NCBI GenBank assembly: GCA_958510875.1
Contig: OY294067.1
Coordinates: 54,944,039-55,008,038, forward strand
Length of the DNA: 64,000 bases
Source of the DNA: Endomychus coccineus
Lineage: Eukaryota > Arthropoda > Insecta > Coleoptera > Endomychidae
Direction: 5' to 3'
A program made the position numbers and the translations under genes. The notes under the pieces were generated by a model, which was given only the letters and a program-made list of their open reading frames with translations, made no database searches and was not told the origin of the DNA. Positions 42,820-54,750 of the stretch are shown here, piece after piece; position 1 is the first letter of the stretch, and the number at the start of each line of letters is the position of its first letter.

Positions 42820-43550
42820 AAGTTGTACCCAGGCGATTTACTTATTATTTTTGATGTAAAATCTCTCTACCAATGTGCCCATTACAAATACAATTTCAAT
42901 AAATTCTGAATTTCTACCCGCATTCAACATACGTTCTTCCTTCAGTTGAATTTTGTCTAACCCTACAATAATCAATTGGATAAACATCTGAAAAATGAAC
43001 CTCCACTTTCACTGGTCCTAGCTAAAGTTGTTGTTGTGAAAATATTGACTAAGATATGAAGATATGTTGATGAGCCTTCAATAATTTGGCAGCACGGTAC
43101 ATTACCGTACCTACCTAGGTGTCCTAGTTTGTCGATAAGCAAATGTCTCTCTAGGACACTCCGGTTCAGAAAACGTACCCAAACTAATGAATGCCTCTTA
43201 ATGCCTCTCAAATCAATCTGTTAATGAGCCCACAATTAGAATCAAATCATTTACCCTCTGCCTTCTATGCAAAGATTATCACAATTATTACATTAACAAA
43301 TCGATACAGAAATATTATCGATTCTAGAATTCCAAATCAAAAAGAACAACGTATCTTCTCATAAACAACCTACCTTCCTTACATTGAGAATGTAACTGAA
43401 CAAATTTAGGAAAATCCAAAAAAGCACAATATGTCTGCCCTTTTTTCTACATTTCCCAAACTATGTCAATTGTACAGACCTGTCAAAGATCGCCTTACAC
43501 CTTTCCATTATGTAGGCATTTATAATATTCCTTGTTCTACTGGCAAAGTT
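42820..43550 (+). pseudogene. Penelope-like element, compacted and broken
   Basis: PGDLLIIFDVKSLYQC near 42830 is motif A. PPLSLVLAKVV (43000) is the palm block, and RYVDEPSIIWQHG (43055-43095) is motif C with YVDE in place of YVDD. CPVKDRLTPFHYVGIYNIPC with STGKV (43478-43550) enters the GIY-YIG domain, which then breaks off. The spacing is shorter than in a normal element, so it has internal deletions. It is the same general lineage as the copy at 31.7 kb. Confidence 0.75.
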
Positions 43551-43794
43551 TGAGTCTTGTCTTTGCTTGTTGCATCTGGAATATTCTGAAAGACACAATC
43601 AGTGTTGTGTTCGCTTGTACTTTATTTTCATGTATCTATTTCATGTTATTTTATTCATGTGTTTATGCTCGTTATAAAACTAATTTTTCATTCTTCACCC
43701 ATCCTTCATATATATATTGAGAATTCGGCACTAATAGCAAAGAAACTCCATTGATATTAAACAAAATGGTAATGTAAATTGAGTTTCATTTCTC

Positions 43795-43837
43795 AGAATT
43801 CAGTTTCGTGGTCTTCTCCCTGCAACTCATCTTCAGG
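43795..43837 (-). repeat. PLE terminal hairpin-GAAAC motif next to a transposon insertion
   Basis: The minus strand reads CTGAAGATGAGTTGCAGGGA followed by GAAGACCACGAAAC. It ends only a few bases before the foldback transposon at 43842, whose target TA may lie just outside this motif. Confidence 0.5.
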
Positions 43838-44386
43838 TATAAACGGGGTGTTTCATATTTTCGTTCATAACTTCATTAAACGATAGAACTTCTAAAAATA
43901 ATAGGGGTCTTTTATATAAAATTTTTCTCTGAGTCACTTCGTTTCCGAGATACAGGCTGTTGAAGTTTCGAAAATTTATTACATTTTCTTCAATCTCTTC
44001 TGAACAAATGAAGATTTTTTGTTCAAATTTGGTAAACTTCAGTTTTACTGAATGAGAAGTTTTTTTGGTGACAAAATGTTCTTGAGACAAATACAGTAGC
44101 GTAGTTATAGGGTTTTGCACCTATTTAAACCTTTCAAACTTCTACGCCAATGGTCGGAAATTATTATTGTATACAAATTTAAGAATTTTGATTAATTTTC
44201 TATAAGAAAGTATAACAGATAAATTTCTCTCAGAGGCTTCTTTTTCGAGTAATTTTGATTTTTCTAATCAGGGTTATCTCATGGAATTCTTTTGAAGGAC
44301 TATTTGAAAAGTAAAAAAATATTTAAATACCTATTTATTATATAACGGAACAAATATCTCATAATAAATGCCAAAAAAAGATCCAT

Positions 44387-44656
44387 TTACTTCCTATTTA
44401 GCCATTCTCGTACTTGTCTTCCAAAATGGACACGACAATCTTCCAATTGCATCCATGCATTTGTTCTCTCATTGAATGATGTTTCCTCCCACATGTCTTC
44501 ATGGTTAGTTTTCAAAAATGCGAAAAATGCAGCTGCCGCTAGTATGTCTGCTAAAACGTATGGGCCAAATACATAGTTTTTGTAAATTCCTAGATCTTGT
44601 ACCAAGAGTGTTTTCATTTGCCCATAAAAGTAAATTGTGGAACTTAATAAATCCAT
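44387..44656 (-). pseudogene. transposase segment in the left arm
   Basis: The 89-codon minus frame has YKNYVFGPYVLADILAAAAF, NHEDMWEETSFNERTNAWMQ and LEDCRVHFGRQVREWLNRK. The second catalytic aspartate position (D in DDCRAH of the right arm) is EDC here. It ends at the deletion junction that removes the third aspartate block. Confidence 0.8.
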
Positions 44657-44735
44657 GTCTGTATAAAATGTGCTTCATCTGTCCAGAATATTTGCTGGAT
44701 AAATTTTTCGTTGTTGCTCAGTTTCTTATGGGCAA

Positions 44736-45260
44736 ATGAAAACCCATCATGGTACAAGATGTATAAATTTTCAAGAAAAATTCAATGCCAATGGCTGGCT
44801 TATCATTTACAAAAACAACATTTTTGGCCCATACGTTTTACCAGACAGGCTAACGGCCGCTCCAGTTTTCGAATTTTCGCCAACTAACCACGGAAACATG
44901 TGGGAGGAAACACTATTCAATGAGGGAACAAATGCATGGATACAATTGGACGATTGTCGTGCCCATTTTGGAAGACAGGTACGAGAATGTCTAAATAGGA
45001 AGTACGGTGAAAGATGGATAGGTAGAGGTGGTTCAGTTGCATAACCTATTCGATCACCTGACCTTAATCCTCTGGACTTTTTTGCTTAGAGTTATTTGAA
45101 AGATAAAGTTCATGCTACGCCGGTTCATAATAGAGAAGATCTACTGAATCGTATTGGAAGAGCTTGTGGTGAAGTAAATAATAAAATGTTAATTCGAAAA
45201 AGAAGGTCGTTGAGAAATCTATGTCGGCGTTGCGTTGAAGTAAATGGATCTTTTTGAGCA
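44736..45260 (+). pseudogene. transposase segment in the right arm, DD41D spacing
   Basis: The frame has NNIFGPYVLPDRLTAAPVFE, MWEETLFNEGTNAWIQ, LDDCRAHFGRQVRECLNRK and YGERWIGRGGSVA, then a stop. IRSPDLNPLDFFA, another stop and YLKDKVHATPVHNREDLLNR follow. By hand count 41 residues separate the second and third aspartates. The N-terminal DNA-binding part and first aspartate are not present in either arm. Confidence 0.85.
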
Positions 45261-45719
45261 TTTATTATGAATTATTTTTTATCGTTAGCAATAGGTATTT
45301 AAATAGTCCTTCAAAAGAAATTCCAAGAGATAACCCTGATTAGAAAAATCAAAATAGCTCGAATACGAAGCCTCTAGGGAAATTTATCAGAAATACTTTT
45401 TTACAGAAAATAAATCAAAGTTTTAATTTGTACACAATAATGATTTCCGACCATTGGAGTAGAAATTTGAAGGGTTTAAATGCATTTAAAACACCATTAC
45501 TACGCCACTGTACTTATCTCAAATACTTTTTGGAACCAAAAAAATTTGTCATGTAGTAAGATAATGAAGAAAATGTAATAATTTTTCAAAACTTCAACAC
45601 CCTGTATCTCGGAAAAGAAGTGATTGAGAGAAAAATGTTATATGAAAGACCCCTATTATTTTTAGAAGTTCTATCATTCACCGGAGTTATGAACGAAAAA
45701 ACTGGAATACCCTGTATAA

Positions 45720-47939
45720 GTGGATTCATTGAATAAGGCCCCAATCATAATTATTAAAATACCTTCGATAATTATACAAATTTCTGTTGTGTTATAATTA
45801 TGTAATGTTCACATGTTGAAATCTGAGATGCTACAAATTGAAAATCAAACTTAATTCACATCACAATTTATTATAATGAATTTTCACTTTAATAATACAA
45901 ATGCATTTATATTGGAAGTTGATTGATGGAGAAATTGCTGAAATTGAAAACATCATTTAAATATATAGGGTACTTACCCGTCTTCTTTTATTGGTCATCA
46001 GGAACGTCTCACAATGTAGAATTTGTTCTGAGGCAAACCAACGATTATATAAGAACCATGTATTGTATTGATTGCACAGTGTTGGCATTAATTAAATCTC
46101 AACATTTCTACAAACTATATTGCTAACCAAGGAAACTCGGGAGGTAAGCTCAAACAAACTCAACCTGTTCGGCTCTGCCAACGGATGTAAGCTTTGTCTA
46201 CATGAGAGACTCACACATGAAATTTCAAAATCTAATCAACATCTACATATAATAGATATGGATAATATTGCATTTCAAAGATTGTGCTCGAGAAATTAAT
46301 CAATTTCTCAGATATCTCATGTTTATCATACCGCCTCAAAGCTAGTTTTAATTCACTATACACATACAATTAAATATACAATTCAAGCCATAAGCATTGG
46401 CGTATACTTTCTCGTCATTTTTTTGGAGAAATTATCTATATTGCTAGTTGATATTTCATTCTAGAGTTTCGACGCTTACTTCAACTGGATTCATTAGAAT
46501 TCAATTGTAAAACACAGGTTTACATTTTGATAACAATATTTTATTGATTATGTCATCAACACACTGAAATCTTCTTCTGAAGATGAAGAAGTGTGATGAA
46601 ACACTTGCTGGCTGTTGTGCGCGAGCTAAGCCTGCAGAAACAACTAACACCCGTAGTTACATATAGTGACGTGGGCTTCGACGCCGTGATCTCTGAGTTC
46701 CAAAACCTAGTTGTATTTTGCAAATTATCAGAAAAGACGAGAGTGAGAGTGAGAAGACGTCAAATTATACACTATGTCATGATTGAATTGTTAATAATCT
46801 CCATTTTGGATCCTTTATTTCAAATTAAGAAATTTTATAATAACTCATTCCTGATTAGCAGCACAAAAAACCTCTGGATAATAATTTTCATGTTTCGCAA
46901 TCGTATAGTAGATTATTCATGTGAATTCGTTAATTCTTCCAATAATGAAATGATCCATCTCGAAACTATTTCTATAATCGATGAAATCAAAATTGATCTT
47001 TTCGGATGCTATTGAACATATAGAATCTGAGTAAGTTTACACTGAATAATTCCACATATACTCTCATTTCGAGGTTATGGAAAGAAGAGCATCTCGAGAT
47101 TGATTGTCTTTGTGAATATCTACCAATTAGTCCTAATAAAATTACTTATTTCAGTCGATAAAAGCTTAGGAAGGAATTTTGCTTCAAACAAGACCATAAA
47201 AGAGTAAGATAAGAAAATTCAAATATAATGGTTATAAATTTATACTTCTTACTTTTTTATTAGCCAATTACGTCAAATGATGTATGATGTTGGATGGTAT
47301 ATCTCTGTTTAGTAATTTACCAGCAAGATGTTTCTGATCTGATAATGGATATATTTTGTCTCTCAGCGAGCTCGTGTTCATATCATATTTCGAAAATACT
47401 TATTTTCTCTCTAACTAATGAGATTTGTATAGAAACGCTGTGAATCGTTATTGAAACTTTGATGACATGCCTTCATGTTACATGTAGAACTTTAAATCTA
47501 TGAAAAATTGATAATCTTATATCTCAATTTCGCCACAATCGAAACAGTGATTAATTATTCACAACTTCATAGAATTCAACATATGCAGAAAACCCACTCA
47601 AACAAATAGGTATACTCCTGCGGAATCAGTTGCATCAATTATTTATAAAATAGCTCAATTTGTTCATAGATTATTAAAATCCCTTTGAGCCAACGAAAGT
47701 ATAACAGCAAAGTTGAAAAACTTCAGCAAATAGCGTTGTTCAATCGTTACGACAAATCTTAAAAAAAAACCTTACTTTCTAAACACAGAAGGAATTTGGA
47801 ACGCAAACAATTTCGACAGTTAAGCCACTACCTCTCAAAAGTTTTATTTATCTTTCTTCAGTATTTGATAAATTCCATAATTAAATTAAATGAAAGAACA
47901 GTTATTTTTTTCTTCAAATACCACTTTTAGAAATAGAAT
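45720..47939. other. unassigned stretch with one PLE-like terminal scrap
   Basis: 46510-46610 (AACAATATTTTATTGATTAT, then GAAGATGAAGAAGTGTGATG and GAAACACTT) resembles the PLE pseudo-LTR motif. 46660-46790 shares GACGTCAAATTATA with the 14.1- and 51.7-kb repeats. The 140-codon frame at 46593-47015 starts with GTG inside this scrap and is not believed to be a gene. The rest shows nothing. Confidence 0.35.
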
Positions 47940-48360
47940 GGAAACGCTAGTGTAGTTTCAAGTCCGAAGTGTCATTACCAAACAGTAATTTTGAATCTGT
48001 TTGATAATGGCACTCCGGTGTTGAAACTATGGTAACGTTTTCATGTTATTAGTAAAAGTGGTATGAGAACAAAGTTTGGATGGTTTTGGTGTTTAGTTGT
48101 TCATTTCTACAGTTCTAATAAAAAATACACTTGGGATAAATTTTGACAAACGTCATTTTTATTAAGCAAAACGTGACACTTTCCACCACAGTGGCTTTAT
48201 CAAACAATGGCTTACAACTTTTGTACAAAGGAGATTCAAAAGTTGTAAACCAAATTAAACAAACTGATCATCGTTTCAAAGATGATTTTGAGATTAAGAA
48301 TAATATGCTAAAAACCCGTTTAGGGAACACAATTGAGAAAGTTTAGGTATATTGTATTCC
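47940..48360. repeat. facing Penelope-type terminal repeats
   Basis: 47955-47978 (minus) and 48003-48027 (plus) carry the hairpin-GAAAC motif in opposite directions around a 25-bp centre, with GTTTCAAGTCCGAAGTGTCA answered by GCACTCCGGTGTTGAAAC. 48105-48240 matches 14700-14830, and 48181-48202 (minus) has a third motif. Up to 48350 a short frame (FKDDFEIKNNML) may be the PLE ORF start. It is a junction of at least two insertions. Confidence 0.65.
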
Positions 48361-50790
48361 AAAATGATTGATTATTACTAATACTATTTCTATCGATTTT
48401 TTCTACCTTATCCTCATTGCTTAATAGCAATAAGTAACATGCCTGATGAAACGAATTTTTCATACTGTTTTCTCTATTCGTTCTTTTCAAAATGCATTCT
48501 CCATGAATGAATTTTAAATTAACTTAGTGAATGTTTTTAGCTTGAGTTTTTTCCTCGATAAAAACATAGACATCACACTTAAAGTATCCATTTTTGAACT
48601 TCTTTGATTTTTTAAATTTTGATCACATTTTTCAAAAAATAAACCACGATTTATTGATATATTATGTCTTTTAACTTCGAAATTTGATGCTGATCATGAT
48701 TTTCTTCAGCTTAGAGAATATTACATGGGAGTATTCAGTGGTTTGACTTGCCTTTTTTGTAATTTTCAATTAAGAATAAATTTTCTCAAAGTAACAATAG
48801 AGTTTTTAGATAATGAATGATCAATATCAGGATTCTGTTTCTTACAATTTATTTCGAAATCAAGGAAAATGGTTGTTACAATCAACATTCCGTACTTTTA
48901 TCAAGTTTCATGAGGCTATTGCGATAATAATGACTGTTTGTCAATACCAACTTCTATAAACTATAATGCACTAGAATTCGCGTATCGTTACAGGTGTCAT
49001 AAGCTTCGCCAAATAGATAACATATATTCTATGCCTCTATGTTAATAATAATACTGAAATTTTTGATGAGGGGTAAAACCATGGGTCCGTCACATCCCGT
49101 CACGCTGTAGCTATATATATTGGGTATTATGTATACAGCTGAGTGCGCAACTGCGGCTGTGCTGGACTCGGGTCAGGCGTCAGGCAGTCTCTCTATACGC
49201 TTACACACGTGTGCATATCTGAGTCGGTGTTGGTGAGCCTGCCTGTATGAGCCAGTGCTCTCGATTACGGTATAAAGGACAGGTATACGTATACACTGCA
49301 TATACACACTATACCATGTATACAGCTACAACGACACGCATATACTCGACGTTATTCATTCACTCAATCCTCCATCCTCGTGCAGACGAAAGCTATATTT
49401 TTATGCTGACTGAAAAAATGGACCTTTTTTTGCAATACAACTCATACTTCAATTATTACAGAGTAAAAATTAATAATTAAATTATGTGTGATCAGTAATA
49501 GTAGCCTGTTTTTATATATGAGCACACCTATGTGCACACCACAGTATGTTTCATGCTTGGATCTAATCTAATAATTTAAGTAACGTCGAAGATACCGATA
49601 ATGACGACGCATATGAAGAAAATGCTGCTTAACATTACTTTCATTTACATTGATGTGAATATCAAGAAACAACATGTTTTGAAAATAAAATAATGTGTAT
49701 TTATTATAATGGCTATCGGGTTACATTTATACTCTTTACAGGAATTGTACCGCCCATTACACGTTTTTATTATTAAATATAAAAATGTATATAATTGTTG
49801 ATTGAAATGCTGACAGTTGTGAAAACTAAAGAAAAACTAATTATATTAATTTTCATTTAAGAATAATAAAATTGTAATTTCGGATGCTACAATAATTCAG
49901 AGATAATATAAAATAAATTGGTTACTTCATAATGTCAGTTTTCACTTCTGTCAGCGGTGCTCGGTGACAGCCCTTTTTTTTTCATATATAGATGTATTGT
50001 ATGAGATGCGTTTATTTCTCACTAATATTCACTGAGACACTAAAAACGAATTTGAGTCTATTCATGATTCACCGACGTATGAGATAGTTCAGCAGTAAAA
50101 TATTCCAGCAATTAGATGCTTGACAATTTGAAGTTTTTGTACAGTACCTTTGATACGAATCATTCTCACCTCAATGACGATTGCGACTAAGGGTCACCAT
50201 ACTCATTCATGCTACTAAGTCTGCAAACAGGGATGATTTCCCTCCAAACCCTTTCTCGTTACGCTTCTGGGCTGCGTTCAGCTCTTTTGTAAGTTCCGTG
50301 AGTGCGCCATAATAGCTGAAACTGTATATTCGTAGCTTCTTGGTAGATTCCTTATAGCGCATCACGAATGGTTCTCCTCATTTATCACATATCAGTCCCT
50401 GAAGGAGTCCAACCAAAGGCAAATATCTATCACGAATCTAGACGTTTACTCTAATAGAAACTTCAAACGAGGTTCAGTTTGCGAGCAAATTACGCTATAG
50501 ATTGTGGTCTCTCAACATTTGTAAACGCATATATAGCTATTTCAATCAGATTAAAAGCAATGGAGCTAGGACATGGGATCGTCACGAAGAGCAGAGCGAT
50601 CTTAAGTAAATCCTGAGTTTCCACTGGAATAATTTATTAGAACATTGGCCAACGTCAACTACATTCATATTTTCTCTTTGTAGTGTAAAGAAAGACCATG
50701 ACGCAGTGGCGTAACATAGGTGTCTATCGCACTGGACAGCTGCCAAATATGATTATACCAAAACTAAAGTTTTCTAGAGCAAATGTTTTC
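48361..50790. other. unassigned stretch; GC-richer island at 49080-49350
   Basis: No gene. The island has a TATATATATTGGG TATA-like string at about 49110, several GTATAC palindromes and GC-richer sequence. It is conceivable as a promoter or 5' exon of a host gene, but no coding exon follows inside the window. Confidence 0.25.
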
Positions 50791-50794
50791 AAAG

Positions 50795-51250
50795 TTTTAT
50801 TCCTAAGATCTGAAACAATATTCATTGTAAAAACACATCTAGAATTCTGATATTAATCAATTATCATCTGGAAACAATATTATTACTTTGAGAAAATTCA
50901 TTGTTAAATGAAAATTATAAAAAAATATTATCCAAATTACTGAATGTTCCAGCGTAAAACGAAGGGGGAGAAAATCATTATTAATATCAACTTCATCCAT
51001 CTTTTATATCCCTTCATCCTAAAGTCAGCGAAAATATGATTACTATTAAGATTAGAGAATTTTCGAAAAAAAAAATTTCGAAAGATTTAATGCCTGAAAA
51101 CTGAAATAAAATTCAATCGTGAAAACATGTTTTGAATTCAGATATTATTCAATAACAATTTAAAACAATATTATTACATTGAAAAAATATATTGTTAACT
51201 AAAAATTGTTATAAAAAAATATTATTCAAACTACTGAATGTAATAAATAT
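50795..51250. repeat. direct repeat pair, ~155 bp, about 300 bp apart
   Basis: 50795-50950 and 51095-51250 share in order GAATTC(T)GATATTA, AACAATATTATTAC, TTGAGAAAAT or TTGAAAAAAT, TTGTTAA, AAAAAAATATTAT and ACTGAATGT. AT-rich, no ORF. A tandem duplication of an unknown repeat or two insertions. Confidence 0.6.
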
Positions 51251-51764
51251 TTTCTAAACTGGAGAAAAACATGTCCAGAATCAAATTTGATAAAAAAAAC
51301 ATCACTCAATTGGGAAGCTAGCGCTGGCTGCAAATACACATAAATCCCTATATCTGGCAATAATGTCTCTCCTATAAAAAGACGGTCATTCGAACGATAC
51401 ACCGTACAATGTATACACAAGTTGATATTTATTTTACTGAAGCGTTGTTATTATTACAGAATATGAAACCATACTTTATCACCAGAATAATATACTTTGG
51501 GGTAGAAAGCAAACCTGTGGAATTAACAAAAAGTTAATAGTGAAACAAAAATGCTACAGACGTACAAACCCGCTGCTAATGGGAATAGTATTTGCCTCAT
51601 ATCAATCAAGCAGCAGGAACAGGTTATAGCATCGGATTCGCCGTCGCGATATCATTCCCCGAATTTCGAGACTTAAATGCATATAATCGCATGGGAGGAC
51701 GTCAAATTATATTCTGCGTCATGTGAGAGTTTATTTGAATTTACAGTGAAATCTACTAGTAGAA
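51251..51764. other. unassigned and dispersed-repeat sequence
   Basis: 51620-51760 belongs to the repeat family at 14045-14190 (GATATCATTCCCCGAA, GGACGTCAAATTATAT, GTCATGTGAGAG). No gene. Confidence 0.35.
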
Positions 51765-52330
51765 GAGTAAGGGAAAAAGTCCCAGAAAAATTGAACAAAA
51801 AATTATTTATTTGGTCAAAACTTATTTTATTCTCAACATAACCTCCTTGTAGCCCGAAACACACCCTTTCAAAATTCTTCCAAATTTTTCGATTCCTTCC
51901 AAATAATACGATTTCAACAATCCTTCGAAACCTCTTTCCGCAGAGCCATTTCTTTAAGTTTGGAAATAGATAAAAATAGCATGGATTCAAATCTGGAGAA
52001 TATGGTCGATGACGAATCAATTCGTAGCGCAATTCATGCATTTATGACATTGCGTCTGCGAACCTGTGCACCGGTGCGTTGTCCTGGTGGAAGAGCACTT
52101 TTTCCTTTGACAAATGCGACCGCTTTCATTTCAAATTGGCATCGAATCGATCCAACAGCTCTACATACTATACGCCGGTGATCGTTTCACCCTTTTCAAG
52201 GTAATCGATATGAACCATACCGTGTGCATCCCAAAAACTGTCGCCATGACTTTGTTGGCCGATAAACCCACTTAGGTTTTTTTAGGCTTCGATTCGCCAG
52301 GAAAAGTAGTGATGATGACATTGATCTGCT
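51765..52330 (-). pseudogene. mariner transposase, C-terminal half (DD34D family)
   Basis: The minus strand reads SHGDSFWDAHGMVHIDYLEK, GETITGV, LLDRFDANLK, KVLFHQDNAPVHRFADAM, ELRYELIRHRPYSPDLNPCY and FYLFPNLKKWLCGKRF, then degenerate sequence to GLQGGYVENK. The second catalytic aspartate (HQDN) is present, but the third is Tyr (NPCYFYLF where relatives have PSDFFLF). Stops interrupt the frame at two or more places and the N-terminal half is absent. No complete inverted repeats were found. Confidence 0.88.
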
Positions 52331-52439
52331 GGAGCAGTCTTAAGCTGAATGCTAATGAATGGTTGGTTCCTGACTAATCATGTATGTCTAAACGGAACGG
52401 AGACCATTGTGAAATATTTCACATTTAAACCTATTGATC

Positions 52440-52850
52440 ATGATGATGTGTCCACTACCAAATTTTCAGTCGTTATCATTGATGAAGGCCTTTTGTGGAA
52501 TAGTGTCAAAGGATGCTTTGGTTATCACTTTTCACGCCTTAGTACAGTCTAGAATCAGTAATGCCATACTTTCGTGGTGGTATGCCCTTTTATGTGATGA
52601 TATTGTTGAGATACAAAGGAGGGCAATTCGCATTGTAAATGGTCTCAGTTATAAGGGATACTGCCTCCTTTGCCTAAAATACATTGAAACAAAGTACGGC
52701 AAATTCACTCTTTCAAATCAACTTCATGAAGCGAATGCTCGACAAAGTAATGATATCCAAATAGAGTTTACAGAACTAGAACCAATTACTGGTGTCTTAT
52801 TCTCTTCAGCAAACTTCATTTGAGTGTTAGAAGAATGCCATTGGATTCAT
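52440..52850 (+). pseudogene. non-LTR reverse-transcriptase C-terminal fragment
   Basis: The plus frame (129 codons from about 52434) includes TFHALVQSRISNAILSWW and EIQRRAIRIVNGLSYKGYC, followed by sequence like the SLYIYE..LF region of CR1/Rex1/jockey proteins. This segment follows the catalytic palm in such elements. No palm or endonuclease is present. It abuts the mariner remnant. Confidence 0.6.
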
Positions 52851-52859
52851 CTCTATTTC

Positions 52860-54750
52860 TGATGAAGTGATGAATAAATATGTAGTATTCGAATGTTTTC
52901 ATTCTTAAGAGAATACTTGGGAAATAATTTTTCTGATTTATGCCCATATCCGTAGTTATATTCATTACTTTACAATGCATGCGTGATTCCTATTTCCTTT
53001 GATTGAAGTCAACATTCTTCATAAATAAACTTTATTATTATTATCATCATCAGACTAATTTCGGAATTAGTGGATTGAACATGCGTTCATAGCAAAAATA
53101 AAGTTGGGGGAGTTTGATGACGGAAAAATCTTTCATTGAAGATGTTTTAGAATTTTTAAATACCTATACAAATTGTGTTATATTAAAAAATGTTGGAAAC
53201 AATTCATTCCATTCTCAACATATCCCTTTAGCTCGTAGGTGATTGGCAAAAGTTGAAAAGCATAGTTATGCTAAGTTTCCTCGAAGCATCTACCCTTTAA
53301 ACTCCCGATTCCAAATTGAATTGTGAAAAGGAAATAGTTACTGAATAACAGGTTAAAGAATAACAAACAAACTGCCATGACCTGGAAAGTGAGAATGAAA
53401 TAATAGTGGAATTCGAGCTATAGAAACTATGAAATATCGATATCGATTCTCAAGTCATTCCAATAATAAAAGGTATGCATGTAGAAGTTAAAAAGCAATA
53501 TCAGAGTCTACATAAAGAAGTTATGATAAAAATATTTTGTTTCTTTGTGAACTTGGGCCTTGAAGACCGGCTTATTGGTTGGCAGATATTGCACGAAGGA
53601 TTATATAGAGAATATCATAAATTTCAATGCTCCTTTTTGTAGTTTTTGTCCGTGATCAATAAGCTTCCTTCACCTCTACTTCATGTATAGTAGGTGGAAA
53701 TTAATCTAATCGTCTGAGTCTAGATGACTGAGGGTTCAGTCAATTTCAGTAGATAAATATTTTAAAAACCTTCATTAACATCTTATTTGATATGACTGTT
53801 GCAGCAAATAGAATTCTATTATCCCTTTTCGGTCAATTCCAACTAGTGCCACGCCTGTCTTTGATTTCAGCTGAAACTAATAATATGATAACACAAAACA
53901 CCTTTTATGACATATATAACACGATAAAAATGTTTGAATTAACGTAGGAGATCTTCAGATATGTACAGTCAAATATAAGAAAAACCGGGATGGGGTAATT
54001 GGATGAAGATAATAGGGTAAAGTTACTAGGGTAATTAGGAAACTTTAATGCAGAGATATGCTAGGCAGATAGAAGTAACGGAATTACGGGGATTTCTGTG
54101 TTTTGTCATCGGAAAGAATGCTGTATAGTACTTACTTTAAAATTTCACTGTCATTATTTGTCATACCTTTGAAAAATTCTACCGATCCTAGAGTGTTTAA
54201 TTGGAAACATCTATTCTAATTAGCAAGATTTTAATTTGATCTAAATTTGACAAAGGTATGTCCTGTTTCAAAACATAATTGGAAGTAATGTTCATCATAT
54301 CTGATTCAAAAGTTGTTACATTCTCAACACTCCCAGACTTATTCGTTTTATCTTAAGCATTGTAATAATTTGAGATAGCTTATTTTGGGGTTTGAAGTTT
54401 TGATTATGTTCCGATAGTTTATCTGCGATTTCATTTTATCAATATGATGATTCATCACAAAGTACACCATCGATTCTTAATATACCATTTAACTTCTTGA
54501 AGTTGAGTCTTATGTTCACAGGTAATCTAGTTCTTCGATAGAAGTTGACGTAATGACGTAATCAAAATCGACATAAACATAAAACTACTTGAAGCTTTAG
54601 GAAATGTTAGCTTGTTTTATATCAACTTCACTAGAATATAATTCTCATTCAATAATAGATGCATAATTCTCATTAGCTGAACAATGATATATGTTTCTAA
54701 GTGGTGAGCACTTCCGAACGAAACTTATCATCCACTCGACACACACTATG
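52860..54750. other. unassigned stretch
   Basis: 52860-53050 may be the 3' UTR of the preceding RT fragment (ATAAATAAACTTTATTATTA near 53020). Nothing else is recognised. Confidence 0.3.

Larger units (their letters stand above)
43842..45714. mobile_element. foldback IS630-type transposon made of two opposed copies
   Basis: The ends ACGGGGTGTTTCATATTTTC (left) and inverted GAAAAAACTGGAATACCCTG (right) are flanked by TATA. The inverted arms continue inward through the repeats and through a transposase segment to about 44640 and 44725, leaving a spacer of under 100 bp. The right arm is ~230 bp longer because the left arm lacks the block equivalent to 45004-45236. This is an almost complete palindrome of a DD41D-like element and not just long terminal repeats. 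Confidence 0.85.

Noticed and set aside
46593..47015. 140-codon plus frame
   Set aside because: It starts at GTG within a PLE-like terminal scrap, includes repeat-family sequence and shows no domain.
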